Below are positions 12,583 through 23,900 of a stretch of 64,000 nucleotides of DNA, in pieces. This DNA comes from Taxillus chinensis (taxonomy: Eukaryota > Streptophyta > Magnoliopsida > Santalales > Loranthaceae). The stretch's first letter is position 1. Each line of letters opens with the position of its first letter. The translations under genes and the position numbers were made by a program. The stretch spans positions 5,829,293-5,893,292 of the forward strand of contig CM042092.1 of NCBI GenBank assembly GCA_023512835.1, written 5' to 3'. The notes under the pieces were generated by a model, which saw only the letters and a list, made by a program, of their open reading frames with translations, was not told the DNA's origin and did no database searches.

Positions 12583-12847
12583 TACTCAAAGTGGAATAGT
12601 CAAATGTTTTAATAAATTTGTATATATGAAGTAATATTGGCCACAAATTTGACTCAAGATCTGTGTTTTGACTAAAAACTAATTTGGCTAGCCGGTGCGT
12701 CGAAGTTTGATATTTAATAAAGTTTTTAGTCAAAACATTTAGGTAGGTAAATTTTTAGTCAAAACACAAATTTCGAGTCGAATTTATAACTCATATTATT
12801 TCATGTAGATAAATTTATTAAAACATTTGGATATTTCACTGTGAGTA
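12583..12847. mobile_element. Foldback MITE with about 110-bp arms
   Basis: The two halves are inverted copies. The left arm TACTCAAAGTGGAATAGTCA... (12583 onward) matches the reverse complement of the right arm ending at 12847 (TACTCACAGTGAAATATCCA...) for roughly 110 bp, leaving a short centre near 12690-12740. The outermost TA on each side, with ends CTCAAAGTGG / CTCACAGTGA, would fit a Stowaway-like Tc1/mariner MITE with a TA target duplication. That class call is an inference. Confidence 0.7.
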
Positions 12848-13063
12848 CTCTTACGTCCAAACCCCTAAAACATGCTCACACTCTAAAACATGTTTTCTTA
12901 TATTTGAGATTTGCTGTTTATTCTTCAAAAAATTTTATAATTTTTTTATATTTTGTTTGACACGTGTATGTTTTAAATGTAATAATTTAGTAGGAAGGAG
13001 AAAAAAAAGTAATAAAGAAATAATACAAAAATATATTATTTTAATATGTTAGAGAAATTATAA

Positions 13064-14023
13064 AAGCATCTCCAACCATGCTCCCTATATATTCTTCCTA
13101 TTTTAAGTAAAAGCTATAGTAGGGAGTTAGTTTTATCATGTCTATTCGAATCATGCTCTCTACTTTATAATATTTTATTATTTTATAATGCAAGTTCATT
13201 TTCATTTGGCTTCAATGATTGAAGAAGAAGAAGAAGCAGCAGCAAAGCCTACCACTAAGCCTGTTCGCCAAATTTAATTCCCCGACAGACCCAGAAGTCC
13301 CAACTCACCAGGCACAACCCCCTCAAACCTGTTGTTGTCAAGTCCCAAATAACACAAGTCCCTCAAGAACACCCCCATGGAAGCTAGTATTGTCCCAACC
13401 AGGCCTAGCCCTGAAAATCCCAGCCCCAAAATGCCCCCCAGCTTCTCCCCGTTCTCGCTCAGATACACCTCCCTCAAATTGGGCATCCTCGCCAAGAACA
13501 AAGGCACCCCACAGTTGGTGAATCGATTGTGGCTCAGATCCAAAAACTCTAGCTTCTGTAAACATGGGCAAGAACTGCATCTACTTTCTAGGTTTGGGGG
13601 GCTTTTCCAGGGATGGATGATTACTTTTGGACTATGAATTTTGGGGGCTGAAGAAGAGGTCATGTCACATATGAGGAATTGGCCTTTCTTGGGTGTGGTC
13701 TGAGTGTAATTTGCAGGCGTGAGACGAGTGAACGCGCACGGCGAGGGGTGGGGGGAGGGGTGAGAGAGAGATGAATTAAGCGGGGCAGTAGGGGGGATTC
13801 CTGATTTGTAATTTGCAGGTGTGAGACGTGAGACGAGTGAACGCGCGAGACAAACAGGACAACGCGAGACCCGTTTCCATTAAATATTAAAATATTAATA
13901 GCGAGGCAAAACACTCGCTAGATATGGTGAGTCATTTGGAGAGATGGTTGGAATAGCTATAGTATGTTTTTTGCTCTCTAATATAAGGTAGAGAGCCAAA
14001 TAGGGATACGATTGATGATGCTC
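13064..14023. mobile_element. Gene-fragment-carrying TIR element (family member 2)
   Basis: A 960-bp element with a TAA duplication (13061-13063 and 14024-14026). The inverted ends are AAGCATCTCCAACCATGCTC on the left and GAGCATCATCAATCGTATCC read inward from the right. Subterminal sequence (CTCCCTATATATT..., GGGAGTTAG...) matches the right end of the element at 15853-16995. The interior is much richer in G+C than its surroundings and holds a leucine-rich-repeat gene fragment. This structure is a Pack-TYPE element: a non-autonomous transposon that has picked up host gene sequence. Confidence 0.72.
13274..13663 (-). pseudogene. Leucine-rich-repeat protein fragment (captured)
   Basis: The open frame of 129 codons contains LRR-type repeats: LQKLEFLDLSHNRFTNCGVP, LARMPNLREVYLSENGEKLG, then GFSGLGLVGTILASMGVFL and LRDLCYLGLDNNRFEGVVPG. 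The spacing and L-x-x-L-x-L-x-x-N pattern fit extracellular plant LRR proteins of the receptor-like-protein / TOO MANY MOUTHS / PII-2 kind. It starts with no signal peptide, ends early (GLLGLSGN then stop) and lacks the capping and C-terminal parts, so it is a fragment. It lies inside the TIR element, not next to any intact LRR gene. Whether it is transcribed cannot be seen. Confidence 0.7.
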
Positions 14024-14026
14024 TAA

Positions 14027-14730
14027 GAAATAAAATGTATTTTTTAAAAAAAGAATTCAAAAAGTGTCATTTTAAATTAAAATTAAAAAAATAATGTGTA
14101 GGACTCCTCCCCCAGTCCCCATTAAGAATGTAATTGAATTTAATGCTATTTATATAAATGTCATTCAATTTAACACCTTCGAAAACTTATGATACGCGTC
14201 CTTATTTTTTCCAACTATATCTTGATTTCAATGTTTCACATCGTTGAAAGGAAAAAAAAGTCACGATTAAAGATAAAGGTGTAATACTTTTTCATTGGCT
14301 GAATTTACCTTTTTTTTAAAATAAAAAAATAAAAAAGCAACTCGGGACCAACCTTCTTGCATGAGAATCCACACTTTATGTTATGCATCTTTTTTCCTTT
14401 TTTTAAAACACTTTTTATGGTATGTAGTTTTTTTTTAAAAAAACGGCTCACATTTAAAAAAAGGAATTTGTTTGAACATGAAATTTGATTAATTAAAATT
14501 TTTTAGTGTTTAATAAATTTTAACAGAACTTCTATTTAAAAACAACATGAGTTATATTTTCATATTATTTATTTAATTTGTTCCATTAAATTTTATTTAT
14601 ATTTTATTGCTTTTAATGAATTGTTTAATTGTTATGTTTATGAAACGTTTGTTATTTTTAAATTTTATAATTTTCATGTTATCTTAGTCTACTAGTATTT
14701 TGTGCCCCTTGAATGACAATAACCTAGACA
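14027..14730. other. A+T-rich spacer
   Basis: No gene or recognisable repeat apart from poly-A/T runs. Confidence 0.5.
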
Positions 14731-14746
14731 ATACCTGTTGGGAAGT

Positions 14747-14922
14747 TGTTAGGATCGGGCCAAGGCGCAAGCCCACTCGCATGTCACAATATTGTCCGCT
14801 TTGGGCTCATCACATCAGCCCGCACGGCTTTAAAACGCGTTGTGTCATTTCTAAGCTTGCTCCACCTTATAAACCCCTTGGCCTTCCCCAAATATTTCCA
14901 TGTGGGATAATACTTCCCAACA
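14747..14922 (-). repeat. TRIM 3' LTR
   Basis: This 176-bp LTR differs from its partner at about seven sites by eye. All are transitions, and most read as C-to-T or G-to-A in this copy. Confidence 0.9.
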
Positions 14923-15198
14923 ATCTCCCCCTTTGTCACACATCGAACCACATTGTAGGACACACCTATGGATCTGAGCTGCCACCATGTGAGACCGTCA
15001 TGGAATTTTCCTTGCAGCTCCTCCTCAATCCACACCCGATTGAGATCATACTGATTCGATCACCTGGTGACAGAGGTTTTGTATTCCAATTCAATACCGC
15101 CGCACACCACGGGACACGCCGCTCGATCACACCATACCGAGAAGACTTTCGATATCATGAAACACCTTTCCGGGGAACAATCAGGCTCTGATACCACT

Positions 15199-15374
15199 TG
15201 TTAGGATCGGGCCAAGGCGCAAGCTCACCCGCATGTCACAATATTGTCCGCTTTGGGCTCGCCACATCGGCCCGCACGGCTTTAAAACGCGTTGTGTCAT
15301 TTCTAGGCTTGCTCCACCTTATAAACCCCTTGGCCTTCCCCAAATATTTCCATGTGGGACAATACTTCCCAACA
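15199..15374 (-). repeat. TRIM 5' LTR
   Basis: This 176-bp LTR ends at the ATACC target duplication. The primer-binding site lies just inside at 15185-15196. Confidence 0.9.
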
Positions 15375-15379
15375 ATACC

Positions 15380-15849
15380 CAAAATATTAACCTTACGAGC
15401 AGTAGCAATATGGGGTAGAAAATAAATAAAATTTTAGAAGAGAATCAAATAAAACAAACAAAACGAAGGTCAAGTTTTAACCAATGTAAGAATATTTATA
15501 GCAATATTTTTAAATTTAACTTTTTAAAATAACTAAAAGTATTAGTTTTTTAAAGCTCACTTTTAAACATATTTATTATGATCATTTATCAATTAAAATA
15601 TTATTTTTAAAATATTTACTATTTTTTAATCAAAATTAAATATGATGAGAGAAAAATAATTAGAAAAATAAATATGGTGAGTTTTTTTTTAATAAATAAA
15701 AAGTGAATAGTAGTAATTAAATACATAGTGACTATTCATTTTATTAATTTTTTTGGTTAAAATAAATAATCTGAAAAGTAACATTTTTAGGTTTTTTGTT
15801 AAAATAATTCATCAAACTAACAAAAATATGTATTCAAAGAGTTTACACC
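15380..15849. other. A+T-rich spacer
   Basis: Nothing gene-like is seen between the TRIM and the third TIR element. Confidence 0.5.
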
Positions 15850-15852
15850 TAA

Positions 15853-16995
15853 TAACATCTTCAACTCTATTCATATTTGGCTCTCTACCCTATTATAAGG
15901 AGTTGAAGGCACATTATATCTTCTCCAATATGCTCTTTAAACCACCCCCTAAAATAGGTAACTCGTTATTACCTTCACCACATATATTTTCGCCACATAT
16001 AGCAAGATTTCACAGCTCACTATTATTTTCGCCACCCCGCTTTCTTCATCACTTTGTTGCCACCACGTCTTTCTCTTGCGTTCGATCTGGCTTTGGAGCT
16101 TGACAGTGCAAATCACCATTGTTCCAAGGGAGAGCTATTGATCTCTGCAACGTAGAAGGACCATCCACTTTTCTGTCCATCACGTGATCAACTACCCATT
16201 TTTTTGGATTCTAAAAGGCAAAAAGCAATTAAGGCACTTCTAGGTCAATTTTGGCTTGTGCGTGAGGGAAAAAGCATCAATTCGTGTGGGAGCTTCTTCG
16301 GATTCTTGCTATGCCTCTTGTGGTAATCTTGTTCTTCTTGTTGCCGGGGTAGATAGTTGCCTAGTCACTAGAATCTTTGTTTAGCCGAGCATGCTCCCTA
16401 GATGTGCTTCTATGGGACTATGCTTACAGGACTTTTGTTCTCCCCAACACAAGCATACCCTTTGTGGGTACTATCCCTTCCAATTTGATCGGGATGGAGA
16501 TTGCTATAGTGAGGCTGAGGAGAGGGAGCTTGAAATTCAGAGGGGTCTTTTTGTTAGTAATGTAAAAATAATTGTTAAATTTAAAAAAATAATAAAATAT
16601 TTAATACATAAATAAAATAGAAAGCATGATTGGAACATGTAATATAAAAGTAGCTTCCTAAAATGAAAGTAACGCCTTAGATGTGCCTCTATAGGACTAT
16701 GCTTACAGGACTTTTGTTCTCCCCAGAACAAGCGTACCTTTTGTGGGTCTCGTCCCTTCCAATTTAATTGGAATGGAGATTGCTATAGTGAGGCTGAGGA
16801 GAGGGAGCTTGAAATTCAGAGGGGTCTTTTTGTTAGTAATGTAAAAATAATTGTTAAATTTAAAAAAATAATAAAATATTTAATACATAAATAAAATAGA
16901 AAACATAATTAGAACATGTAATATAAAAGTAACTCCCTAAAATAACTTTTAACTAAAATAGAGAAAATATATAGGGAGCATAATTGAAGATGCTC
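15853..16995. mobile_element. Cargo-carrying TIR element (family member 3)
   Basis: This 1,143-bp element ends left in TAACATCTTCAACTCTATTC and right, read inward, in GAGCATCTTCAATTATGCTC. The right subterminal 130 bp or so matches the left end of the element at 13064. The flanks are TAA on the left and TAT on the right, so the target duplication is imperfect. The interior has two G+C-richer segments (about 16020-16340 and 16390-16560) that look like host sequence. I do not recognise the source gene. One open frame (16391-16615) includes CGYYPFQFDRDGDCYSEAEE. A 279-bp tandem duplication lies inside. Confidence 0.6.
16401..16943 (+). repeat. 279-bp tandem duplication inside the TIR element
   Basis: The units start GATGTGC(T/C)TCTAT at 16401 and 16680. 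Both contain the putative cargo segment and the A+T-rich segment after it. They are nearly identical, with a few substitutions, indicating a recent duplication relative to insertion. Confidence 0.88.
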
Positions 16996-19490
16996 TATTG
17001 CTTTAAAAGGTCACGTTAATTTTTGTAAAGTTCTAACAAATTAAATTTAATCCAAATCCAAGTTCAAATATATTTATTTTTAAAATTTTAATTACTTTTT
17101 TTTGTTCTAGCTCTCTCTCTCTCTCCATCGCACGAACAATGAAACGTAATGTGGAAGCTCTTTTTTTTTCCTCTTATTTATATTTTTGTATTTTCTTTCA
17201 TTAATAAATCCCAAAATTAATAATTGACCTTTTAGGGTCATGAATTCGAAAATGAATCCAAGTACCGTCAAAACGCTCGAAATGATGAGTATAATACTAT
17301 TTAGATATTTTCAATCCAATTGACCGCTCAAACACAAGGTCAACCAACAAAACCGGAGAAAGTCAACAATCGGGTCACTCCGGGTCCCGATCCGGAATCA
17401 GGCCAAGTAATGTCAAAATGCTCACATCGATGGCCACAATACTGTCCAGATGTTTTCAGCATCATAGAAAGGCTATCTCGCTTAGCCCTATTTAAATACG
17501 GGTTTTTACATCATCCTCACCTTATGACCTTTCGTCTTCGAAAAAAAAACACATGTCCAAAAGACATCGCAAAATTTAAGCTCAATCATTGCACAACAAA
17601 ACACAAAACATGATTATCAACATGATCACCAACTACACAGGTATAATATAACTCACAACAAGCTAAAAAGGTTCACAAGATCTAACAAAAAATAAGATAA
17701 AACTCATCTCAAGCATAACCATATACGGTTATAAAACATATACAAAATAAATGCATAAAATATAATTCATAGGAAATAAATTGTATGGTGACGGCTCTTG
17801 GGCATAGTTCGGATGGTGACTTGCGCTAGTTTTTTATTTGAGGTTTCAGCTTCGAGTCCTTCTAGCTGTGGAGGAATTTTCGAACTTACCTGGAGGCTCT
17901 ATATTGGGGTACATATTTTCAGACTAGTTATGGTGTGACACTAAACTGCTCACCTGTCCGATACAAATTACACACATCCTGTTGCACTTCATCGCCATAT
18001 TTTATGCCAGAGAAGCAGAGCTACAGAATTGAAGCGTGGGACACTGATAATCATCTAAATACTCTCTAAATTTGGGTTTCATACACGGAGTCATGAAATG
18101 TTTTCATTATTCTTGGAATTGATGTAATTTGATTCGGAAATTTATTTTCTTTAATTAATTAATTAATTGAATAAACTTTCATTTGTTTTCGGTTTATGGA
18201 TTTTAAACCGATGTAAAGATTATAAAGTGAATCAATCTTATATGACTATTCATGCACATGAGTCGCCAGAAATTTGGATTTAATTGACATGGATCAAGTC
18301 CAATTAAATCACATATTAGATTGACCCGGATCAAAAGCAATCAAATAGAGTGATTTGATTTATTTAGTTAATTAAAACAAGTGAATCAAAGAAATGAATT
18401 ACACGAAATAAAACCCTAGAAATCTTTATCCCATATTGCAATCTCTCCAATCCATCATTAGTTTAAGCTTAGTTAATTTAATTTAATTAATTTTTATTTT
18501 ATTAAAACTTAAATCGAATTGTTAGATAGAATCAGGGTCAATGAATTTTAATACTTGTTACCAACACATTTCTGTAGTTCGATAACGTTGACTTACTTAG
18601 AACACATTTTATTACTTAATGCAACCAATACACTTACCGTTCAATATGATCCATATATAAAATCCCATCAACAAGTAATCAAGATTACATAAGCAATCAT
18701 GGTATGCTTTAACAAAAGGCCAAGAAAATTCTTAAATAGACAAAATATTCTATGCCCGGACAGGTAAAAAAATCTGCACTTGAAAGTTGGATAAAAGAAT
18801 AGATTACATGCCCCCAGCATTACAATCAGGTTGACAGATGCGTGGTAAGTGTAGTAGACGCTAATCAAAATTACATCAATCATATTGAAAAGGAGTATTA
18901 AACCATCTGGTAATGATTACATTTCTTTTGTAGGGTTCAAATTTTGTGAAGAAAACCACATTTCTTAACACAACACATTTATTTTGGCTTTTGCTTCTTG
19001 AGATTTAAGTGTTCTCGGGAGGACACAAAGGTGTCAATGCATTTCAGGGCTTGTAAAGGTAGTAGGGTATTTTGTGTCCTGGGATAGTGGTGACGACATT
19101 GACAACACAAGAACATATCTCATTTTTGTTTTTCAAATTTTCAACAGACGAAAACGAGATAATAACAAAACCACTGCAACAAAAAAGTTTAAAAAAAAAA
19201 ACTCTAGTCAAAAACCAAATGCATCCGATCAAAGACAAAACTCAATGATTATTCTGAATGACTGACTCTTAACAGTTTAGTTTCTTAGAAACCAAAAATC
19301 CTTAATTGTTGACAGAAATGGAATACACGGCTAACCCAAACTAGTAAATAAATAAATGGACTAAAAAAACCCGCATTTGTATAACCCCATCAGATTGACT
19401 AGGAATTCCAGCTTATCATTCAATTCTCAAAATTTCTTTTATACAGAGTACTAATGAATTTTAAAAAATAAAATAAAATAAAATAAAAGC
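16996..19490. other. Intergenic DNA with possible old repeats
   Basis: No supportable gene. A segment near 17240-17450 contains a diverged internal duplication (ccaagtaccgtcaaaacgct versus ccaagtaatgtcaaaatgct). The stretch to about 17990 looks like dispersed non-coding repeat. TTAA-type simple repeats occur near 18150-18170 and 18470-18500. Confidence 0.45.
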
Positions 19491-19493
19491 ACC

Positions 19494-19909
19494 TGACAAC
19501 CTCAGGAACAGTAGGTAATCTGCCTACATGAATCCTAGCATGTAGCTGGAAGATAGGATCTTCCCTCACATTCTTTTCAGCATCTAAACAATACTGTTTC
19601 CAACCCAGCGGTCCCAGCCAGAAGCATTTTATAAATATCCAAATACAAAAACTGCATGTTTGTCATGGTGATTTGAGGATACCACAGCACGAAATTCTAC
19701 CACTACGGATGTAAAGGTAGGTTTCTACAGTTCTTCTATAATGAAGATCGAACCCCTGCTGGAATCCCAATATCAATATCGCAATTAAAAGTTTTTCAAC
19801 AATTCCTGAAATAGGACACAATAATTCTCACGCTTATCACAAATCCCAATGACAGTATCTAGGAACCACTGCAGGATATGTCTTGGTTCCTGAAGGTGAC
19901 AGAATACCT
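19494..19909 (-). pseudogene. Exon-like fragments of an unrecognised gene
   Basis: Two stretches read as plausible coding exons on the minus strand. The upstream one (about 19909-19791) follows an AG acceptor-like site and reads FCHLQEPRHILQWFLDTVIG then ICDKRENYCVLFQELLKNF before a stop. The downstream one (about 19650-19494) reads FWLGPLGWKQYCLDAEKNVR then EDPIFQLHARIHVGRLPTVP-EVVR and ends at a GTGCTT donor-like site. Codon content looks coding, but I do not recognise the family and the two pieces do not join cleanly in one frame. It may be a gene relic or a captured fragment. Confidence 0.3.
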
Positions 19910-20309
19910 GAAAAATTAAGAGGTTAACTAATCTTAGAAAGTCGCTGAGGCAACGGGTTTGCAGTGAAATTGCCAGCATAGGAAGTTTGACATGCATTGC
20001 ATGTATAGAGTAATGACACAAAAAAGGCTTAAAATTATCAAAAGAGAAAATAGATAAAATGTTATGTGACATGTATGACGCAATACAATTTTAGAAGCAC
20101 GGAAAGTTAAGGGTGGCATTTAAGAGTTTATATGATGTCTAATATACTAAGTAGATGTTTTCATGGGTAAATAAATTATACAATAAAAATTGTGCCTGTC
20201 ATAAAAAAGACAGAAAACATAAAACATAGAACAGTATCAAGTTATGAATTGCAAGGGAAGGTCTATCCCAGCTGTAAGAGCGCAGGGGGTCATAAGGTTG
20301 CAATCGAAC

Positions 20310-20900
20310 GAGTCAAGTTGAGTGGTGAGGTGTTCGAACGTATTCGTTACTATTCATTGATAAACCGAACCAAAATGAATACGAACCTTAAACTATAATG
20401 TTCACGAACCGTTAATAAATGTTATTCTGTTTATGAACATTTATAAACACGATTACAAAATCATAAAAATATATAAAAACTATCTACACAGTAAACTTAT
20501 CCAAAAAAGTATAATTAATTAACTTTTAGACCGTATTATTTTTATTTAATATGTTTAAACAATTATTATATATAGTTCATGAAAATATTATAATAATAAA
20601 CAAATAAATCAAAAAATATATATATTTATTTAATAATAATATAAAAATATATATTTATTAATTTATATTTAATAAAATAACTTTTATACATATTAATTGA
20701 TTTGTTATTTTTTTTAAAATAATTTTTACGAACACGAACAATATTTAAAAACTATTCATAAACATTCGTGAACATATTCACGAATATACTAATAATATTA
20801 ATGAACTATTTGTGAATGATACTATTCCTTAATAAATGAACATAAATAACTTTTTATCGAGCAGGACGCAATCTTGTTCATGAACGTTTAATTTATTTAC
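20310..20900. repeat. Tract rich in GTTC(A/G)(T/C)GAAC-type palindromes
   Basis: Many copies of TGAAC/GTTCA words and short palindromes such as GTTCATGAAC and TTCACGAA are crowded within about 600 bp of A+T-rich DNA, densest at both ends (20330-20460 and 20730-20900). This pattern is common in plant non-autonomous hAT-like repeats. I could not define terminal repeats. Confidence 0.4.
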
Positions 20901-20949
20901 AAGTCAGGACTTACTTAGAGTAAGCCCAACCCATTACAAATTAAGAATA

Positions 20950-23900
20950 AATAATTAATTAAGCATGTGATCATCATAATATTAGTGTCATAATAAACAA
21001 CCAAGTGAGGCAATTTTCTCTAATAGTTCCCCTCACACAAACCATAAATATTTATCATGTCTAGCTTGTCACAAAGAAACTCAATACGCATTCAAGTAGT
21101 TGTCTTCCTAAGAATGTCTACAAGTTGATCGCTCACGCAGACATGAAAAAAAAAACAAAAAAAATGTGCTTGAAAAAATAATGATTAATCTTGTATGTTT
21201 AGTTCTTTTATGAAAAACACAATTATCTTTGATGTGCAAAGCCAACTAATTATCGGAAAACTTAGTGGGGTGGGACATTCAATTAGATAACCTATATCAA
21301 CAGAATTCTTCTATATAACCACATAACTTTAGTTGTAGAGCTTGCCATAGAACAAAATGTTGCCTCACAACTAAATTGAGCTATTAAATCCTATTTCTTA
21401 CTCTTCCAATAAATGACATCATCTCTTATAAATATAGCATAACAAGCTGATCATCTATCTATCAGAAGGTGATTTTGGGCCCTCAACATAAAAAAAAAAG
21501 GTTTCAATTTGAGAAAGCCCTTGGTTCCAGTATAGAATGCCTCTTCACGGATCCTTTCTCAAATATTTTACACTCACAATGAGAACCAAATAACAACACT
21601 CACCAGAAAGGCCACATCAGGTCTAATCATAGTGATATAATTGAGTTTCCCCTGAATACCTTTCTTGTTTGGGAATGGGAACCACTAGACAATATAAACT
21701 CAGCTTACAACCTATAGATGCTTTTCCACACAGATGAATAAGCACCCTAAGGCCTGCATTTCGTCAATCATAGGCACCCTCCAAACAGGAGCTAAAGCGT
21801 TGGGAACCATCATTCAAATAAAAAATGAATCAAAGATGGTAATAATAACCTAAGTTTGGGCAGATAAACCTTTATGAGGGCCCACTCCATATAAATAGGT
21901 CTTTCTCTTTCTGACATACTAGAACACTTTCCAAAAGGGCAATAAGAGCATCAATTGATAGAGATGAAGGAACCGAAACTGTAAGAATTGGCTAACAATA
22001 ATATAAACCATACCAGACATCATCGGTTGGTTGGGAGTTGGTGGGAGAAGGTGGCTCATGGTCTGGACTAGGAGACTTAAAAAATCAGCAGTGGGATAAG
22101 GATATCATCAAGGGAAGGAGACTCGACACAAAGTGGAAAATCAGTCGACACAACATAGCAACCCAAGTCAGGATAAAAACAAAAATACCCTTCTTAGTGC
22201 CTAGCACAGCACCTAGAAATATACATTGAAGGGACTTCATATCAAGGCGCCCGATTTTTTAGATGATAGAGGAAGACTTTGTGGGAAAGAAAACACGGAA
22301 GGGGATTTCTCCAGCCAGAACAACAAAAGGTAAACAATTGATGAAATAACAAACAGTTAAATCCAAGATTCTGAAAATTGCTAATCAGTGTAAGATGGTA
22401 AAGGCATCAAATTTAGTGGTATGATTTCTTTTTCAAAAATTACTTTAATAAATATAAAAACAAGTTATAATTATAACAGATCTAACAAAATCTTGAAAAT
22501 ATATTATTCTAAAATCATAATTTCAATTTCAAGCACAACTAACACAAAATACAACTTTTCTTGTAAGTTTGAATAAACAGGATTAGTGTAGCTTTATTTA
22601 CCTTTACGTAATGTAATAGGAAAATCATTACTAGAGACTGGATCTGAGGGCGAAGATGCAGATATCAAACACGAATCAAGAGGTTAGCGCTTAGAGTAAA
22701 CTTCAGTAATAGAATAACTTATGAGTAGCAAGAGGAATAAGGCTTGTCACAGCTGCAAAGAGTGTGATACAATAGACCAATAAATCATCCTCCCCTTAAT
22801 GTGTGAAAAGAAAAAAATATGAAAATTAAGATGTGTCTTCCATAAAAAATAACATCAATTGAAACAAGATAATTGTTAAAGATAACCAAAGAAGACACAC
22901 TTCAAGAACTTAGGATCTAATATAGAGGTGAAATGCAAACATCATAAATGAAACAAGTAATACTAAATGTCCTAGGGTTAACTAGATATATCGACTCCTG
23001 GGATAGAGGGTTTTGCAAAGGATCTCATCGTGAACAGATGATATCATACAATTAATTTAAAAACATGCGATAGAAACTACATCAACCCAAGATAATTTAG
23101 GAATATTCATTTGAAATAAGAGAACACAGACAGTTTTAAGAAGATATTTGTTATTACATTTGGCCATGCTATTTTGAGATGGAGTATCATCACAATAAGT
23201 CTAATGAAACTTGCCATTTTGAACCATAAAATTTTGAAAACAAGATTTGGGTATATTTTTTGACATTATCACGGCGTAAACGACAAATAAAAACATGTTA
23301 TTATTACAACACAAAAGGCGAAAACAATATAAAATAGTTTAAAATAACTTTTCATTAACTACAATCAAGTGACACGAAAATAGTCATCCACAAATGTAAT
23401 AAAATATTTAAATTCAGATTTAGACATAATAAAAAAAGTTCCTCAAAATATCAAAATGAATTAATTCAAAAAAAACACTAGCACGTTTATCGATTCTTAA
23501 ACTTGAACTAAGGAGAACGTGTTTCGCATACTGACATGACTCGTAATTTAAAAAAGAAATGGAAATGACGTTTATTGGTTAAGGCAAATAACAACAAAGA
23601 GATGTTTATTTTCATCAGGTAGAGAGCAAATGGACATTGGCAATGGACAGAGACAGACGTCAACATACATCATCAACAAAGCCGTCAATTGCAGGAGACG
23701 TCGATAGAGACTGTCAACAGAGGCTTTGTCATAACCAGGGACGTCGACCAACAAAGACGATAATGGCAAATCTGGACAAAGACGTTTTTGTCTCTGATTG
23801 GCAAAGACATTGTCAATGTGGGTAGAGAACTTCGCCGAACCGATGATGTCGGCGACGGACGACAAACAAAACATCAAAGGATATAAACGAACATTAACGA

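Larger units (their letters stand above)
14736..15374 (-). mobile_element. TRIM retrotransposon
   Basis: This is a terminal-repeat retrotransposon in miniature. Two 176-bp LTRs lie at 14747-14922 and 15199-15374 around a 276-bp interior with no gene. Read on the minus strand, the 5' LTR (15374 down to 15199) starts TGTTGGGAAG and ends CCTAACA. It is followed after 2 bp by the initiator-Met primer site TGGTATCAGAGC (15196-15185), and the purine tract AAAGGGGGAGAT (14934-14923) abuts the 3' LTR. The target duplication is ATACC (14731-14735 and 15375-15379). The left end carries 11 extra bases, TGTTGGGAAGT, between the target duplication and the LTR, an inverted copy of the far terminus. It would need enzymes supplied in trans. 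Confidence 0.92.

Noticed and set aside
14700..15191. 163-codon open frame
   Set aside because: It coincides with the TRIM left LTR and interior, and has no protein-family features.
14736..15374. Cassandra-type TRIM with 5S rRNA promoter
   Set aside because: Neither LTR contains a recognisable 5S-like sequence, so this is another TRIM family.
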